From NCBI GenBank assembly GCA_946498245.1, contig CAMMNN010000001.1, positions 62,001 through 126,000 on the forward strand: a stretch of 64,000 nucleotides of DNA, given 5' to 3'. Origin of the DNA: an uncultured Clostridium sp. (lineage in GTDB: Bacteria; Bacillota; Clostridia; Lachnospirales; Lachnospiraceae). The translations under genes were made by a program, and so were the position numbers. This document shows, piece by piece, positions 9,695-17,062 of this stretch (position 1 is its first letter; each line of letters starts with the position of its first letter). The notes under the pieces were generated by a model. It made no database searches. It had not been told where the DNA came from and saw only the letters and a list, made by a program, of their open reading frames with translations.

Positions 9695-10524
9695 GTGAAT
9701 ATAGAAGGAGGAAAACGCTTCCAGAGAGTATTTCAGAAAAAACCCATGAAAAAGACTTTGACAGCCAGATAAAGGAAGCGCTGGCTTATGAGGCGGAAAA
9801 CCTGCCGGAGCTTTCGGGCAGGGAAGAGGCGCTGAGAAACCGCGTTATGAGACAGATAGAGGAGGAACAATCTATGAAAACAAGAAATTGGAATGTTAAA
9901 AGAGTATTGGTTACAGCAGCAGTTATGTGCGTATTGGGAAGCGCAGCAGCCATGGCGGCAGGAAGGTTTGTGGGAATCTCCTCCCACAGCAGCCGCGACG
10001 AAATTTTCACGGATTACGGAAAGATCGGGGAAATAGCAGAGAAAAACCAGATCCCCTTTGAGGTAAAAGCACCGGAAACTTTCTCTAACGGATATGCCTT
10101 TGCAGAAGGAATCCCGGTCAACGAAGCGGGAATCGATTCGGAAGGAAACGAAACCCAGCTTCCCGCAGCCATTTCACTGACTTACCGGAAAACAGGAATG
10201 GCAGATGTGACGCTCCATGAAAGCTCCGCGTCAAGCGCCTCGGGAGAGATGGCGGGAAATATGCACTTAGAAGACGGGACGGCGTATTATTACAATCAGG
10301 ATCACTATATGTTTGTTCCTCCGTCCTACGAACTGTCCGAGGAAGAACAGGCGGCTGTGGATGCCGGGGAATTGGTAGTTTCCTACGGCACGGAAGAGGT
10401 TGAGGAAAGCCAAATTTCAAGTGTAATCTGGGAGAATGAAGACGTGCTCTACGTCCTGCAGTCCTTCAATACCTCTTTGACGGAAGAAGAAATGATTGAC
10501 ATGGCCGCGGAAGTCATAAAATGA
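9691..10524 (+). CDS. Membrane-anchored anti-sigma factor-like protein (DUF4367-like C-terminus)
   Basis: The 277-residue protein has a charged cytoplasmic N-terminus of about 68 residues, one membrane helix at about 70-91, and an extracellular domain of about 185 residues. The end of that domain (WENEDVLYVL followed by a SLTEEEMIDMAAEVI helix) resembles DUF4367 domains found on clostridial anti-sigma factors. The four-base overlap with the ECF sigma gene supports a sigma/anti-sigma pair. A typical zinc-binding anti-sigma motif (HxxxCxxC) is absent, so sigma binding must use another surface. Function is inferred from topology and position. Confidence 0.75.
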   Translation: MSEYRRRKTLPESISEKTHEKDFDSQIKEALAYEAENLPELSGREEALRNRVMRQIEEEQSMKTRNWNVKRVLVTAAVMCVLGSAAAMAAGRFVGISSHSSRDEIFTDYGKIGEIAEKNQIPFEVKAPETFSNGYAFAEGIPVNEAGIDSEGNETQLPAAISLTYRKTGMADVTLHESSASSASGEMAGNMHLEDGTAYYYNQDHYMFVPPSYELSEEEQAAVDAGELVVSYGTEEVEESQISSVIWENEDVLYVLQSFNTSLTEEEMIDMAAEVIK

Positions 10525-10559
10525 ACGTGTCGGTGCACTAGTTACTTTTTTGTGCCTGC

Positions 10560-10588
10560 TTCCCAAAAATGAAAAAAACGAGTATACT
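10560..10588 (+). promoter_or_regulatory. Candidate sigma-A promoter of the metallo-hydrolase gene
   Basis: TATACT at 10583-10588 makes a good -10 element. The hexamer 17 bases upstream, TTCCCA, is a poor -35, so confidence is modest. Confidence 0.4.
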
Positions 10589-10644
10589 GACAGTAAGAAT
10601 TGCGGAATGTCAAAGATGCAGAGAAAGGAAGCAGGTACAGTACA

Positions 10645-11940
10645 ATGAAGGACGAAAAAACAATGTTTGCGGAAAACGGAGGGCAGCTTTTGGCCCGCCA
10701 CGGAGAAAACTCTTTTAGCAGGAAGGAGTATGAAATCAACAGCCGGATCCGCTGTTTTGCAGGGTACGGTCACAGCAATTGCACAGTCATAGAAGGGGAA
10801 CATTCCCTGATTTTAATCGATGCTTTGGACTCTGCCCGACGGGCCGGAGAACTGCGGGAAAAGCTGGAAAAAGAGCTGGGAAAACCTGTGGAAACCATTA
10901 TTTTTACCCACGGCCATCCGGATCACAGAGGCGGTTCCGGCGCTTTCCGGGACACAGTAAAAGAGATTATTTCCTTTGCCCCGAAACGCCCCCAGCTTCA
11001 GTATATGGAACGGTTGAATGATGTGCTTAACAGGCGGACCAGGAGGCAGTTCGGGTATGACTTGACGGAAGCAGAATGTATCAATCAGGGAATCGGCATT
11101 CGGGAAGGACTGACAGCGGGAGAGGACGGCTATGACTTTTTGCCGCCGACTACGGTTTACCAGGAAGAACAGGTGGAGCGGATCATTGACGGGGTAAAAC
11201 TGGAATTGGTATCGGCCCCAGGGGAAACGGACGACCAGATTTTTGTCTGGCTTCCGGAGGATAAAGTTCTCTGCTGCGGAGATAATTATTACGGCTGCTG
11301 GCCCAATCTTTACGCTATTCGGGGAGGACAGTACCGGGATATTGCAGCGTGGGTAGCCAGCCTGAAAAAGATTATGGGGTACCCTGCAGACGCCCTCCTT
11401 CCAGGCCACACTCAGCCGATATTGGGGAAGGAAAAGATTCAAGAGGTCTTAGGAAACTTCTCCGGAGCGATTGAATCCGTTCTGCTTCAGACCCTGGACT
11501 GCATGAATCAGGGAATGACAGAGAGCGAAACGGCAGAGGCTGTAACCCTTCCCAAACAGTACCGCGGCCTGCCCTATCTGGGAGAATTTTACGGGACAGT
11601 GGACTGGTCTGTGAGAGCCATCTACCATGGATATTTGGGGTGGTTTGACGGAAATCCAACCAATTTAAACCGCCTGCCGGACAGGGTATTTGCAAAAGAA
11701 CTTTTGGATTTGGCCGGCCCTGACGCCGTCCTTGCCAGAGCCGAAATGCGGTGTCAGGAAGGAGAGTACCAGACGGCAGCCCAACTGTGCGATTTAATCC
11801 TTCAGGCCCGGGCAGGAGATGGCCGGGAAGAAGCGGCCCGAAAGCTGAAAGCCAAAGCCCTCTTTGCAATGGCGGAGCGGATCACCAGCGCCAATGGACG
11901 CCATTACTATATAGACTGTGCCAAAGAATTGGAAAAGTAA
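10645..11940 (+). CDS. Metallo-beta-lactamase-fold hydrolase, alkyl sulfatase-like
   Basis: The protein resembles class III alkyl sulfatases (BDS1/SdsA1 type), zinc enzymes that release sulfate from alkyl sulfate esters. The metal-binding THGHPDH is at residues 88-94; later blocks CGDNYYGCWPN and LLPGHTQPI supply further ligands, and YLGWFDGNPTNLNRLP is typical of the sulfatase dimerisation region. At 431 residues it is far shorter than the roughly 630 of those enzymes: the C-terminal SCP2-like domain is missing and no signal peptide is visible. ATG at 10645 follows a GAAAGGAAG/GCAGG region; ATG at 10663 is an alternative. The fold is secure; the substrate is uncertain. Confidence 0.8.
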   Translation: MKDEKTMFAENGGQLLARHGENSFSRKEYEINSRIRCFAGYGHSNCTVIEGEHSLILIDALDSARRAGELREKLEKELGKPVETIIFTHGHPDHRGGSGAFRDTVKEIISFAPKRPQLQYMERLNDVLNRRTRRQFGYDLTEAECINQGIGIREGLTAGEDGYDFLPPTTVYQEEQVERIIDGVKLELVSAPGETDDQIFVWLPEDKVLCCGDNYYGCWPNLYAIRGGQYRDIAAWVASLKKIMGYPADALLPGHTQPILGKEKIQEVLGNFSGAIESVLLQTLDCMNQGMTESETAEAVTLPKQYRGLPYLGEFYGTVDWSVRAIYHGYLGWFDGNPTNLNRLPDRVFAKELLDLAGPDAVLARAEMRCQEGEYQTAAQLCDLILQARAGDGREEAARKLKAKALFAMAERITSANGRHYYIDCAKELEK

Positions 11941-12027
11941 AAATACAGGAAGAGTAAGCCAAGAGACGTCTTTTCAAGGCGAAAAACAGAATAGAATAAA
12001 AAGCAAAGGCTTTATAAAAGCACACAG

Positions 12028-12076
12028 AAAATCCAGTCTGGATCCACAAACCGGGAGAACCAGTCTGGATTTTTTA
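12028..12076 (+). terminator. Strong terminator after the metallo-hydrolase gene
   Basis: A 14-position stem with one T-T mismatch (AAAATCCAGTCTGG at 12028-12041, CCAGTCTGGATTTT at 12060-12073) ends in a U run. It marks the left boundary of the AT-rich insert. Confidence 0.88.
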
Positions 12077-12112
12077 TTAATTTCTAAAATAGAATAAAAA
12101 TATAGAAAATAT

Positions 12113-12140
12113 TTGTAATTTGCAATGGACATGGTATAAT
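12113..12140 (+). promoter_or_regulatory. Promoter of the RelA/SpoT-domain operon
   Basis: A consensus TATAAT at 12135-12140 is preceded at 16 bases by TTGTAA at 12113-12118, inside very AT-rich DNA. The predicted transcript start is about 20 bases before the gene. It gives the three-gene cassette its own transcription unit. Confidence 0.7.
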
Positions 12141-12168
12141 AGCTATATCTGACTAAGGAGAAGAAATT

Positions 12169-13164
12169 ATGGGAAATAAAAAAATAATTTCAGAAGAAAA
12201 GTTTGTAAAGAAGCATTTACTCACTGAAAAATATTCTCATGCAAAACAAATAGATCCTAATCTGTGGAATACTCTCCAAGAAATCCAAGTCCATTATAAT
12301 GAATATTCAAAATATTGTGAAGCAATTGTACAGCAAGAAATATTGGAAATATTGAAAGTTGGGGAATCAAAAGGGATACATTCAGCAAGATTTCGAGTGA
12401 AAAAAATAGACAGCTTGTTTGTAAAGATTGTGAAGAAGAAAGCATTTTTATCAAAAGAAATTCAAGATAATTATGACATAGAAAAGTACCGTGATTTAAA
12501 TTCTGGCAATTATTATAAAATTATTACTGATATAAGTGGTATTCGCATATTAATTCGTTACAGAGAACAGTGGCAACAGGTACATGAGTGGCTTTGGGAA
12601 AGATACTATAAAGGTGATGAGTGGTATTTACATGATTTTGTAAAGGACTATAAAGCAAACGAAGGAAAATCATTTATTGCGGAAAAGCCAAAAGTATATT
12701 ATAGAAATCAACAGGACAAAATTTTTTATGAACAAATTGGAAAAGATATTTTTGACTTTAGAATGTCAGATGAGGGATATAACAGCATACATTATCTAAT
12801 AAATGTTGACGGAAAATATATAGAGATTCAGTTGCGTACAATATTAGATGAAGCATGGGGAGAATGTACCCACGACATTGTATATAAGGGGACTAACAAT
12901 TCCCAAATGCAAGAACTGGAATATTTGGCGCAGTGTCTATCACAGCAGACAATGGCAGCAGAAACAATAACAAATCTTATTTATGAAAAAGTAACGAAAA
13001 AAGGAACTATATATAAAAATAGAAAGAGAAGCGAGGATAAAAAAGAAGCTTTAACGCAGCCCAGTGAAGGGAAGAGTTATGGTAATAAGGTAGAAAATCG
13101 GATGAAATTATTGGAGGAAAATTCAGATAGAGAGTTTGATGGCAACATAGATTCTTTAATTTGA
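12169..13164 (+). CDS. RelA/SpoT-domain nucleotide pyrophosphokinase, possible ToxSAS toxin
   Basis: The 331-residue protein carries one RelA/SpoT synthetase domain (about 65-245), which transfers pyrophosphate from ATP to a nucleotide or, in toxic members, to tRNA. Synthetase landmarks are intact: the basic RFRVKKIDSL at 74-83, Mg-binding D121 in DISGIRI, the base-stacking Y204 in GYNSIH, and E219 in EIQLRT, with H235 and Y239-K240 following. There is no HD hydrolase, TGS or ACT domain, and helical extensions at both ends make it longer than RelP/RelQ. AAGGAG lies eight bases before the ATG. The DNA is strikingly AT-rich compared with neighbours, pointing to transfer. Two small unknown genes follow in the same unit. 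A growth-arrest or phage-defence role is inference. Confidence 0.82.
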   Translation: MGNKKIISEEKFVKKHLLTEKYSHAKQIDPNLWNTLQEIQVHYNEYSKYCEAIVQQEILEILKVGESKGIHSARFRVKKIDSLFVKIVKKKAFLSKEIQDNYDIEKYRDLNSGNYYKIITDISGIRILIRYREQWQQVHEWLWERYYKGDEWYLHDFVKDYKANEGKSFIAEKPKVYYRNQQDKIFYEQIGKDIFDFRMSDEGYNSIHYLINVDGKYIEIQLRTILDEAWGECTHDIVYKGTNNSQMQELEYLAQCLSQQTMAAETITNLIYEKVTKKGTIYKNRKRSEDKKEALTQPSEGKSYGNKVENRMKLLEENSDREFDGNIDSLI

Positions 13165-13179
13165 AAAAGGTGGATAAAA

Positions 13180-13389
13180 ATGATGGATAGTCGAAATCGC
13201 GCTCAGGAATTTATTGTGTTACTACAAAGAGGTAAGATAAGCAAAAATATTTTACCAAATACAGCTACAGATTATACAGTGAGTCAAGAAGCAAAAGATT
13301 TGCAAAAATATAAGAGATTTTTGCAGTCTTTTGCTTATGATGATATTAAAGAGTGTGAGGTGAGAAGCTATAATGGAGATCAAGAATAA
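13180..13389 (+). CDS. Small unrecognised protein of the RelA/SpoT cassette
   Basis: A 69-residue protein starts 15 bases after the RelA/SpoT-domain gene, with AAGGTGG upstream of ATG-ATG. It is mostly helical and charged, with no signal peptide, membrane helix, metal motif or known domain that I recognise. It overlaps the next gene by 17 bases, so all three are probably translated together. Its size and position fit an antitoxin or an adaptor, but nothing in the sequence proves either. Base composition matches the AT-rich insert. Confidence 0.65.
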   Translation: MMDSRNRAQEFIVLLQRGKISKNILPNTATDYTVSQEAKDLQKYKRFLQSFAYDDIKECEVRSYNGDQE

Positions 13390-13927
13390 AAGTTACGATT
13401 ATAGCGATATATTAGCTGATTTTGGAAATGAAAAAATAGAGAAACGCTATATGACTTTATACGATTATATGGAAGCGTTTATTAAACGGCATAAATATGA
13501 AGGAAAGGTGGTTATTGCAGACAGCGTATTAAATCAAGCTGTAGTTGATTATTTTGCAGATGTACATAGGCTAAAGTATTTCCACCATATTGAAGCAATA
13601 AATCATCTTAAAATCCATGCATACACTGCTTACTGGATTTTAAGAAGAAAACCTTTACAGATCATTGAAGATTCACCCGAGGATATAGAACGTGCTTTTG
13701 TGAATGAAAAATTTGTCGCCTCTTATTTGCTTCAGTATTTAAGAGGAGAAGAAACTGATGTTATAATAGTAGAAAATGAGCGGTTGACATATTTAGAATT
13801 TGTAAAAAACTTAGAGTATTTTTTACGCTATCGCACTGTAACACCACAAGTTCTGGAGACGGTACTAGAGGCGTATCAAGCGGGAATTGCTTTTCAAAAA
13901 TCTGTATTTGCCCAGTCCCAGAAGTGA
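13373..13927 (+). CDS. Unrecognised helical protein of the RelA/SpoT cassette
   Basis: This 184-residue soluble protein is the last gene of the cassette. It is rich in Tyr, Glu and Ile and looks alpha-helical, with conserved-looking stretches such as HHIEAINHLKIHAYTAYWIL near the middle. No known enzymatic motif, HTH or membrane segment is seen. GAGGTGAG precedes its ATG, and the start lies within the preceding gene. A perfect 13-bp terminator follows. An antitoxin or sensor role for the upstream synthetase is plausible from context only. Confidence 0.7.
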   Translation: MEIKNKSYDYSDILADFGNEKIEKRYMTLYDYMEAFIKRHKYEGKVVIADSVLNQAVVDYFADVHRLKYFHHIEAINHLKIHAYTAYWILRRKPLQIIEDSPEDIERAFVNEKFVASYLLQYLRGEETDVIIVENERLTYLEFVKNLEYFLRYRTVTPQVLETVLEAYQAGIAFQKSVFAQSQK

Positions 13928-13969
13928 AATTTGCAGAAAAACTTATTAAGAACTAAATAAATGAAAAAG

Positions 13970-14015
13970 ACCCTAATAGGAAGACGCAAACTACACGGAC
14001 AATTCCTATTAGGGT
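13970..14015. terminator. Bidirectional terminator between convergent genes
   Basis: A perfect 13-bp inverted repeat (ACCCTAATAGGAA at 13970-13982, TTCCTATTAGGGT at 14003-14015) has T-rich sequence on both sides. It ends the RelA/SpoT cassette on the plus strand and the GNAT gene on the minus strand. Confidence 0.88.
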
Positions 14016-14020
14016 ACTTT

Positions 14021-14488
14021 TTATTTCAGAGGAAGAGTTAATACCATGCACTCTCTGGAAGCCTGAAAACCCAGCTTTTCATACAAAGGCCTTCCATGGT
14101 CTGTGGCGTCCAAACTGATTTCCGTGACACCCTTTTTTTCAGCGTCCTGTATCAGCATTTGAATCATTTCACAGGCAATGCCCTGTCTGCGGTAGGCCAT
14201 GTTGGTATATACATTCATCAGGTGAGCCCTTTTCCCCGTGGGATGCGAAAAGGTCGGCATCATTTCTATATAACACATTGTGGCGCAGCCCACGGTTTTC
14301 CCATTTTTGCTGTCTGCAGCGAGAACAGTAGTCTGGTTTCCGCAGCTAAAATATTCTTTACTGGCCTCTGTCAGCGCCTTATCAAACACATACTCCGGAG
14401 GGAGATTATTTACGATTTTAAGCATTTCCAGCCGGATTTCCATGGCGGATTCTATATCTTGATCCGCCGCAAAAAAGAGTTTTATCAT
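14021..14488 (-). CDS. GNAT-family N-acetyltransferase
   Basis: The product, about 155 residues, is a GCN5-related acetyltransferase that moves acetyl from acetyl-CoA to an amine. The acetyl-CoA loop is VYTNMAYRRQGIACEMIQML, followed by ATDHGRPLYEKLGFQ typical of motif B. ATG at 14488 is preferred because AGGGGG is ten bases upstream; a TTG at 14494 is also possible. It converges on the RelA/SpoT cassette and shares its terminator. The acceptor is unknown. Confidence 0.85.
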   Translation of the reverse strand: MIKLFFAADQDIESAMEIRLEMLKIVNNLPPEYVFDKALTEASKEYFSCGNQTTVLAADSKNGKTVGCATMCYIEMMPTFSHPTGKRAHLMNVYTNMAYRRQGIACEMIQMLIQDAEKKGVTEISLDATDHGRPLYEKLGFQASRECMVLTLPLK

Positions 14489-14612
14489 GTTCAAAATGCC
14501 CCCTTAATAGGATTTTTCTGCGATAGTTGTTCGCAGCCCAGTATGGTCTCCTCCATCCATTTTCTACCATATATCATAGCAAAACAGTCCTTAAAATTCT
14601 ACAAAAATCAGC

Positions 14613-14641
14613 AAAAAAACACCCGCGCTGTCCAGCGCGGG
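14613..14641 (-). terminator. Terminator of the Bax-inhibitor-like gene
   Basis: On the minus strand CCCGCGCT and AGCGCGGG (14641-14622) form a GC-rich stem followed by a run of seven T. It lies about 50 bases beyond the stop codon at 14694. Confidence 0.85.
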
Positions 14642-14693
14642 CGTAATCTTTCAGATACAGTAACCGTTAATCCATACCATTTATAATTTAATC

Positions 14694-15407
14694 TTAACGG
14701 CTTCTCTTTCCAAGAATCCTGATGAGATACAGGAAGAGGTTGATAAAGTCCAGATACAGATCCAGTGCGGAAAAGATAGACGCTTTTGCAGCCATTTCCG
14801 GATTCTGGGAGTAGTAAGCATGGTATGCGCGGATTTTCTGGGTGTCGTAAGCGGTGAAAATCAGGAAGATAAAGATACCGATGCCGCAGGCAATAGTGGT
14901 GAACTGTTCCAGGTTAATAAACATGGCCAGAACCCAGAATGCCAGAAGGAAGATAAGTCCTCCGATTAAAAAGCTGCGGAGCCGGCTGAAATCCGCATTG
15001 GTAAAGTAGCCTACCAGAGCCATAACGCCGAAAAACAGGGACGTTGCTCCAAATACCAGGATTAAGCTGGTCATTTGGTAAATCAAAAAGTAAGCGGAAA
15101 ATACGATGCCGTTTAGAATGGCGTAGGTAAAGAAAAGGCCTCTTGCCAGACCAACGGACATTTTCTGGATCCGGGCGGAGAGGAAAATGACCACCAGGAT
15201 TTCCGCAATGCCTAAAATCAGATACAGATAAGGAACAGCAAAAACGTAAAGAACTGCTCCGGTCATGTACCCGGCGTAGGCAACGAGGAAGGTCAGCAGC
15301 AATCCTGCAAACATCCAGCCAAAGGTTTTAGCAGTGTAGCGTCCCACAGATTCCGTCGGATTGAGACTGGCGGAATAGGGTTGGCCGTTTAAGTTCATAG
15401 ATTCCAT
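14694..15407 (-). CDS. Bax inhibitor-1/YccA family membrane protein
   Basis: The 237-residue protein has about seven hydrophobic helices and the UPF0005/BI-1 family pattern, including FTAYDTQKIRA and SIFSALDLYLDFINLFLYL near the C-terminus, whose aspartates match the pH-sensing pair of BsYetJ-type calcium leak channels. ATG at 15407 is chosen because AGGAGG sits seven bases upstream; an open frame extends 27 codons further without that support. A TTGCAA-18-TATAAT promoter precedes it and a strong terminator follows, so it is monocistronic. Ion leak activity is known for the family and not shown here. Confidence 0.9.
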   Translation of the reverse strand: MESMNLNGQPYSASLNPTESVGRYTAKTFGWMFAGLLLTFLVAYAGYMTGAVLYVFAVPYLYLILGIAEILVVIFLSARIQKMSVGLARGLFFTYAILNGIVFSAYFLIYQMTSLILVFGATSLFFGVMALVGYFTNADFSRLRSFLIGGLIFLLAFWVLAMFINLEQFTTIACGIGIFIFLIFTAYDTQKIRAYHAYYSQNPEMAAKASIFSALDLYLDFINLFLYLIRILGKRSR

Positions 15408-15492
15408 AAAAAAGCCTCCTTTTTCAGTAGTTCCGGCTTTTGAAGAATTAAAAACAGGCCGGATAAGATTCTGTATAACAAAAATCACCCCT

Positions 15493-15522
15493 ATTATAGC
15501 AAAATAACAGGGGCGATTGCAA
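15493..15522 (-). promoter_or_regulatory. Promoter of the Bax-inhibitor-like gene
   Basis: On the minus strand TTGCAA (15522-15517), an 18-base spacer and a consensus TATAAT (15498-15493) precede the gene by about 85 bases. Confidence 0.65.
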
Positions 15523-15544
15523 TGGATTTTATAAAATATTCAGA

Positions 15545-16771
15545 TTATTTCTTGTCCTTCTCTACTTCAGCCAGCTTCATAGCGCGAACCTTTAAGGGCA
15601 GGCCGAAAAGGGTAATGAAGCCGTCGGCGTCATGGTGGTCATAGAGATCGCCGGTAGTAAAGGAAGCCAGGGATTCACTGTATAAGGAGTAGGGAGAGGT
15701 GGTTCCGGCTTTAATAATATTGCCTTTGTAAAGTTTAAACTTTACTTCTCCCGTTACATACTGCTGAGTGGATTCAATAAATGCCTGAATTGCTTCACGC
15801 AGAGGGGTGAACCATTTGCCCTCGTAAACAATCTGAGCAAATTTGTTTGCCATATCTTTCTTTACTTCCATGGTTGCGCGATCCAGAATTAATTCCTCTA
15901 ATTGGGCGTGAGCCTCCATGAGAATGGTTCCGCCGGGAGTTTCATAAACGCCCCTGGATTTCATGCCTACAACGCGGTTTTCTACAATGTCTACAATGCC
16001 GATGCCGTGTTTTCCGCCCAGTTCATTGAGCTTGCGGATAATATCGGATACCTTCATTTTTTCGCCGTTTACGCTGGTGGGAACGCCCTTTTCAAAGGTC
16101 ATGGTAACGTATTCACCTTCATTGGGGGCTTCCTCCGGGGTTACGCCCAGGACTAACAGATGCTTATAGTTAGGCTCGTTAGCCGGATCCTCCAGTTCCA
16201 GGCCTTCATGGCTGATATGCCATAAGTTGCGGTCGCGGCTGTAGCTGGAATCTGCGGAGAAGGGAAGGTTAATGCCGTGAGCTTTGCAGTATTCAATCTC
16301 TTCTTCACGGGACTGCATGGTCCAAACGTCAGTCATACGCCAGGGAGCGATGATTTTCAGATCCGGGGCCAGGGCCTTGATTCCAAGTTCAAAACGAATC
16401 TGGTCATTGCCTTTTCCGGTAGCGCCGTGGCAGATAGCGGTAGCGCCCTCTTTGCGGGCAATCTCAACCAGTTTTTTTGCAATGCAGGGACGGGCCATGG
16501 AAGTGCCTAAAAGGTACTTGTTTTCATAAACGGCTCCGGCCTCTACGCAGGGCATGATGTAATTGTCGCAGAAATCGTCTACAATATCTTCTATGTATAA
16601 TTTAGAGGCTCCGGACAGCTTTGCTCTTTCTTCCAGACCGTCCAGCTCTTCGCCCTGGCCGCAGTCAACGCAGCAGCAAATAACCTTATAATCGAAATTT
16701 TCCTTTAACCACGGGATAATGGCGGTGGTGTCCAGACCGCCGGAATATGCCAAAATTACTTTTTCTTTCAT
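15545..16771 (-). CDS. argG: Argininosuccinate synthase
   Basis: ArgG joins citrulline and aspartate with ATP to give argininosuccinate, the penultimate arginine step. The 408-residue protein starts with the PP-loop ATP-binding motif AYSGGLDT at 8-15 and keeps GATGKGNDQIRFE and the SRDRNLWHIS segment. ATG at 16771 follows AGGAGG at nine bases; the frame is open for 42 more codons upstream but without ribosome site or homologous sequence. It is divergent from argC, and both may be controlled from the shared 291-base region by ArgR, whose gene is at 50 kb. Confidence 0.97.
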   Translation of the reverse strand: MKEKVILAYSGGLDTTAIIPWLKENFDYKVICCCVDCGQGEELDGLEERAKLSGASKLYIEDIVDDFCDNYIMPCVEAGAVYENKYLLGTSMARPCIAKKLVEIARKEGATAICHGATGKGNDQIRFELGIKALAPDLKIIAPWRMTDVWTMQSREEEIEYCKAHGINLPFSADSSYSRDRNLWHISHEGLELEDPANEPNYKHLLVLGVTPEEAPNEGEYVTMTFEKGVPTSVNGEKMKVSDIIRKLNELGGKHGIGIVDIVENRVVGMKSRGVYETPGGTILMEAHAQLEELILDRATMEVKKDMANKFAQIVYEGKWFTPLREAIQAFIESTQQYVTGEVKFKLYKGNIIKAGTTSPYSLYSESLASFTTGDLYDHHDADGFITLFGLPLKVRAMKLAEVEKDKK

Positions 16772-16816
16772 AACTTCATTCCTCCTGTAATGGCGTTCAC
16801 TTTCACGACGGTTATA

Positions 16817-16845
16817 AATATACAACACTATGCAAGAAAATGCAA
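16817..16845 (-). promoter_or_regulatory. Candidate argG promoter
   Basis: On the minus strand TTGCAT (16845-16840), 17 bases, TATATT (16822-16817). The transcript would have a leader of about 40 bases before argG. Confidence 0.55.
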
Positions 16846-16958
16846 GAGAAAAACAAAAAAATTTTCCTTGTGACAACGAAACCGTTAAAATGGACAAAAA
16901 AAGAGCAGAAAATCGAAAAAATCCGGCAGAAAAACAGGGCTGGTACGTAAAAATGTAC

Positions 16959-16987
16959 TTGCATAATATTCATTAGAAGTGTATAAT
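16959..16987 (+). promoter_or_regulatory. Candidate argC operon promoter with ARG-box-like palindrome
   Basis: TTGCAT at 16959-16964, a 17-base spacer and consensus TATAAT at 16982-16987. TGCATAATATTCA at 16960-16972 overlaps the -35 and spacer and resembles half-sites of ArgR boxes (TGAAT/ATTCA) with a one-base shorter spacing, so repression by ArgR is plausible but unproven. Confidence 0.55.
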
Positions 16988-17062
16988 TATGAGAATCCTA
17001 TTATAATAAAGGAAATAGACGATTTTAAATAATCATGCAATCTTAACAGCGGAGGAAATACC

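Noticed and set aside
12060-14020. Integration by a mobile element with att sites around the RelA/SpoT cassette
   Set aside because: No integrase, transposase, target duplication or tRNA end could be seen; only base composition suggests transfer.
16772-17062. T-box or other riboswitch before argC or argG
   Set aside because: No T-box core (AGGGTGGNACCGCG) or known aptamer is seen; leaders are short. Repressor control fits better.
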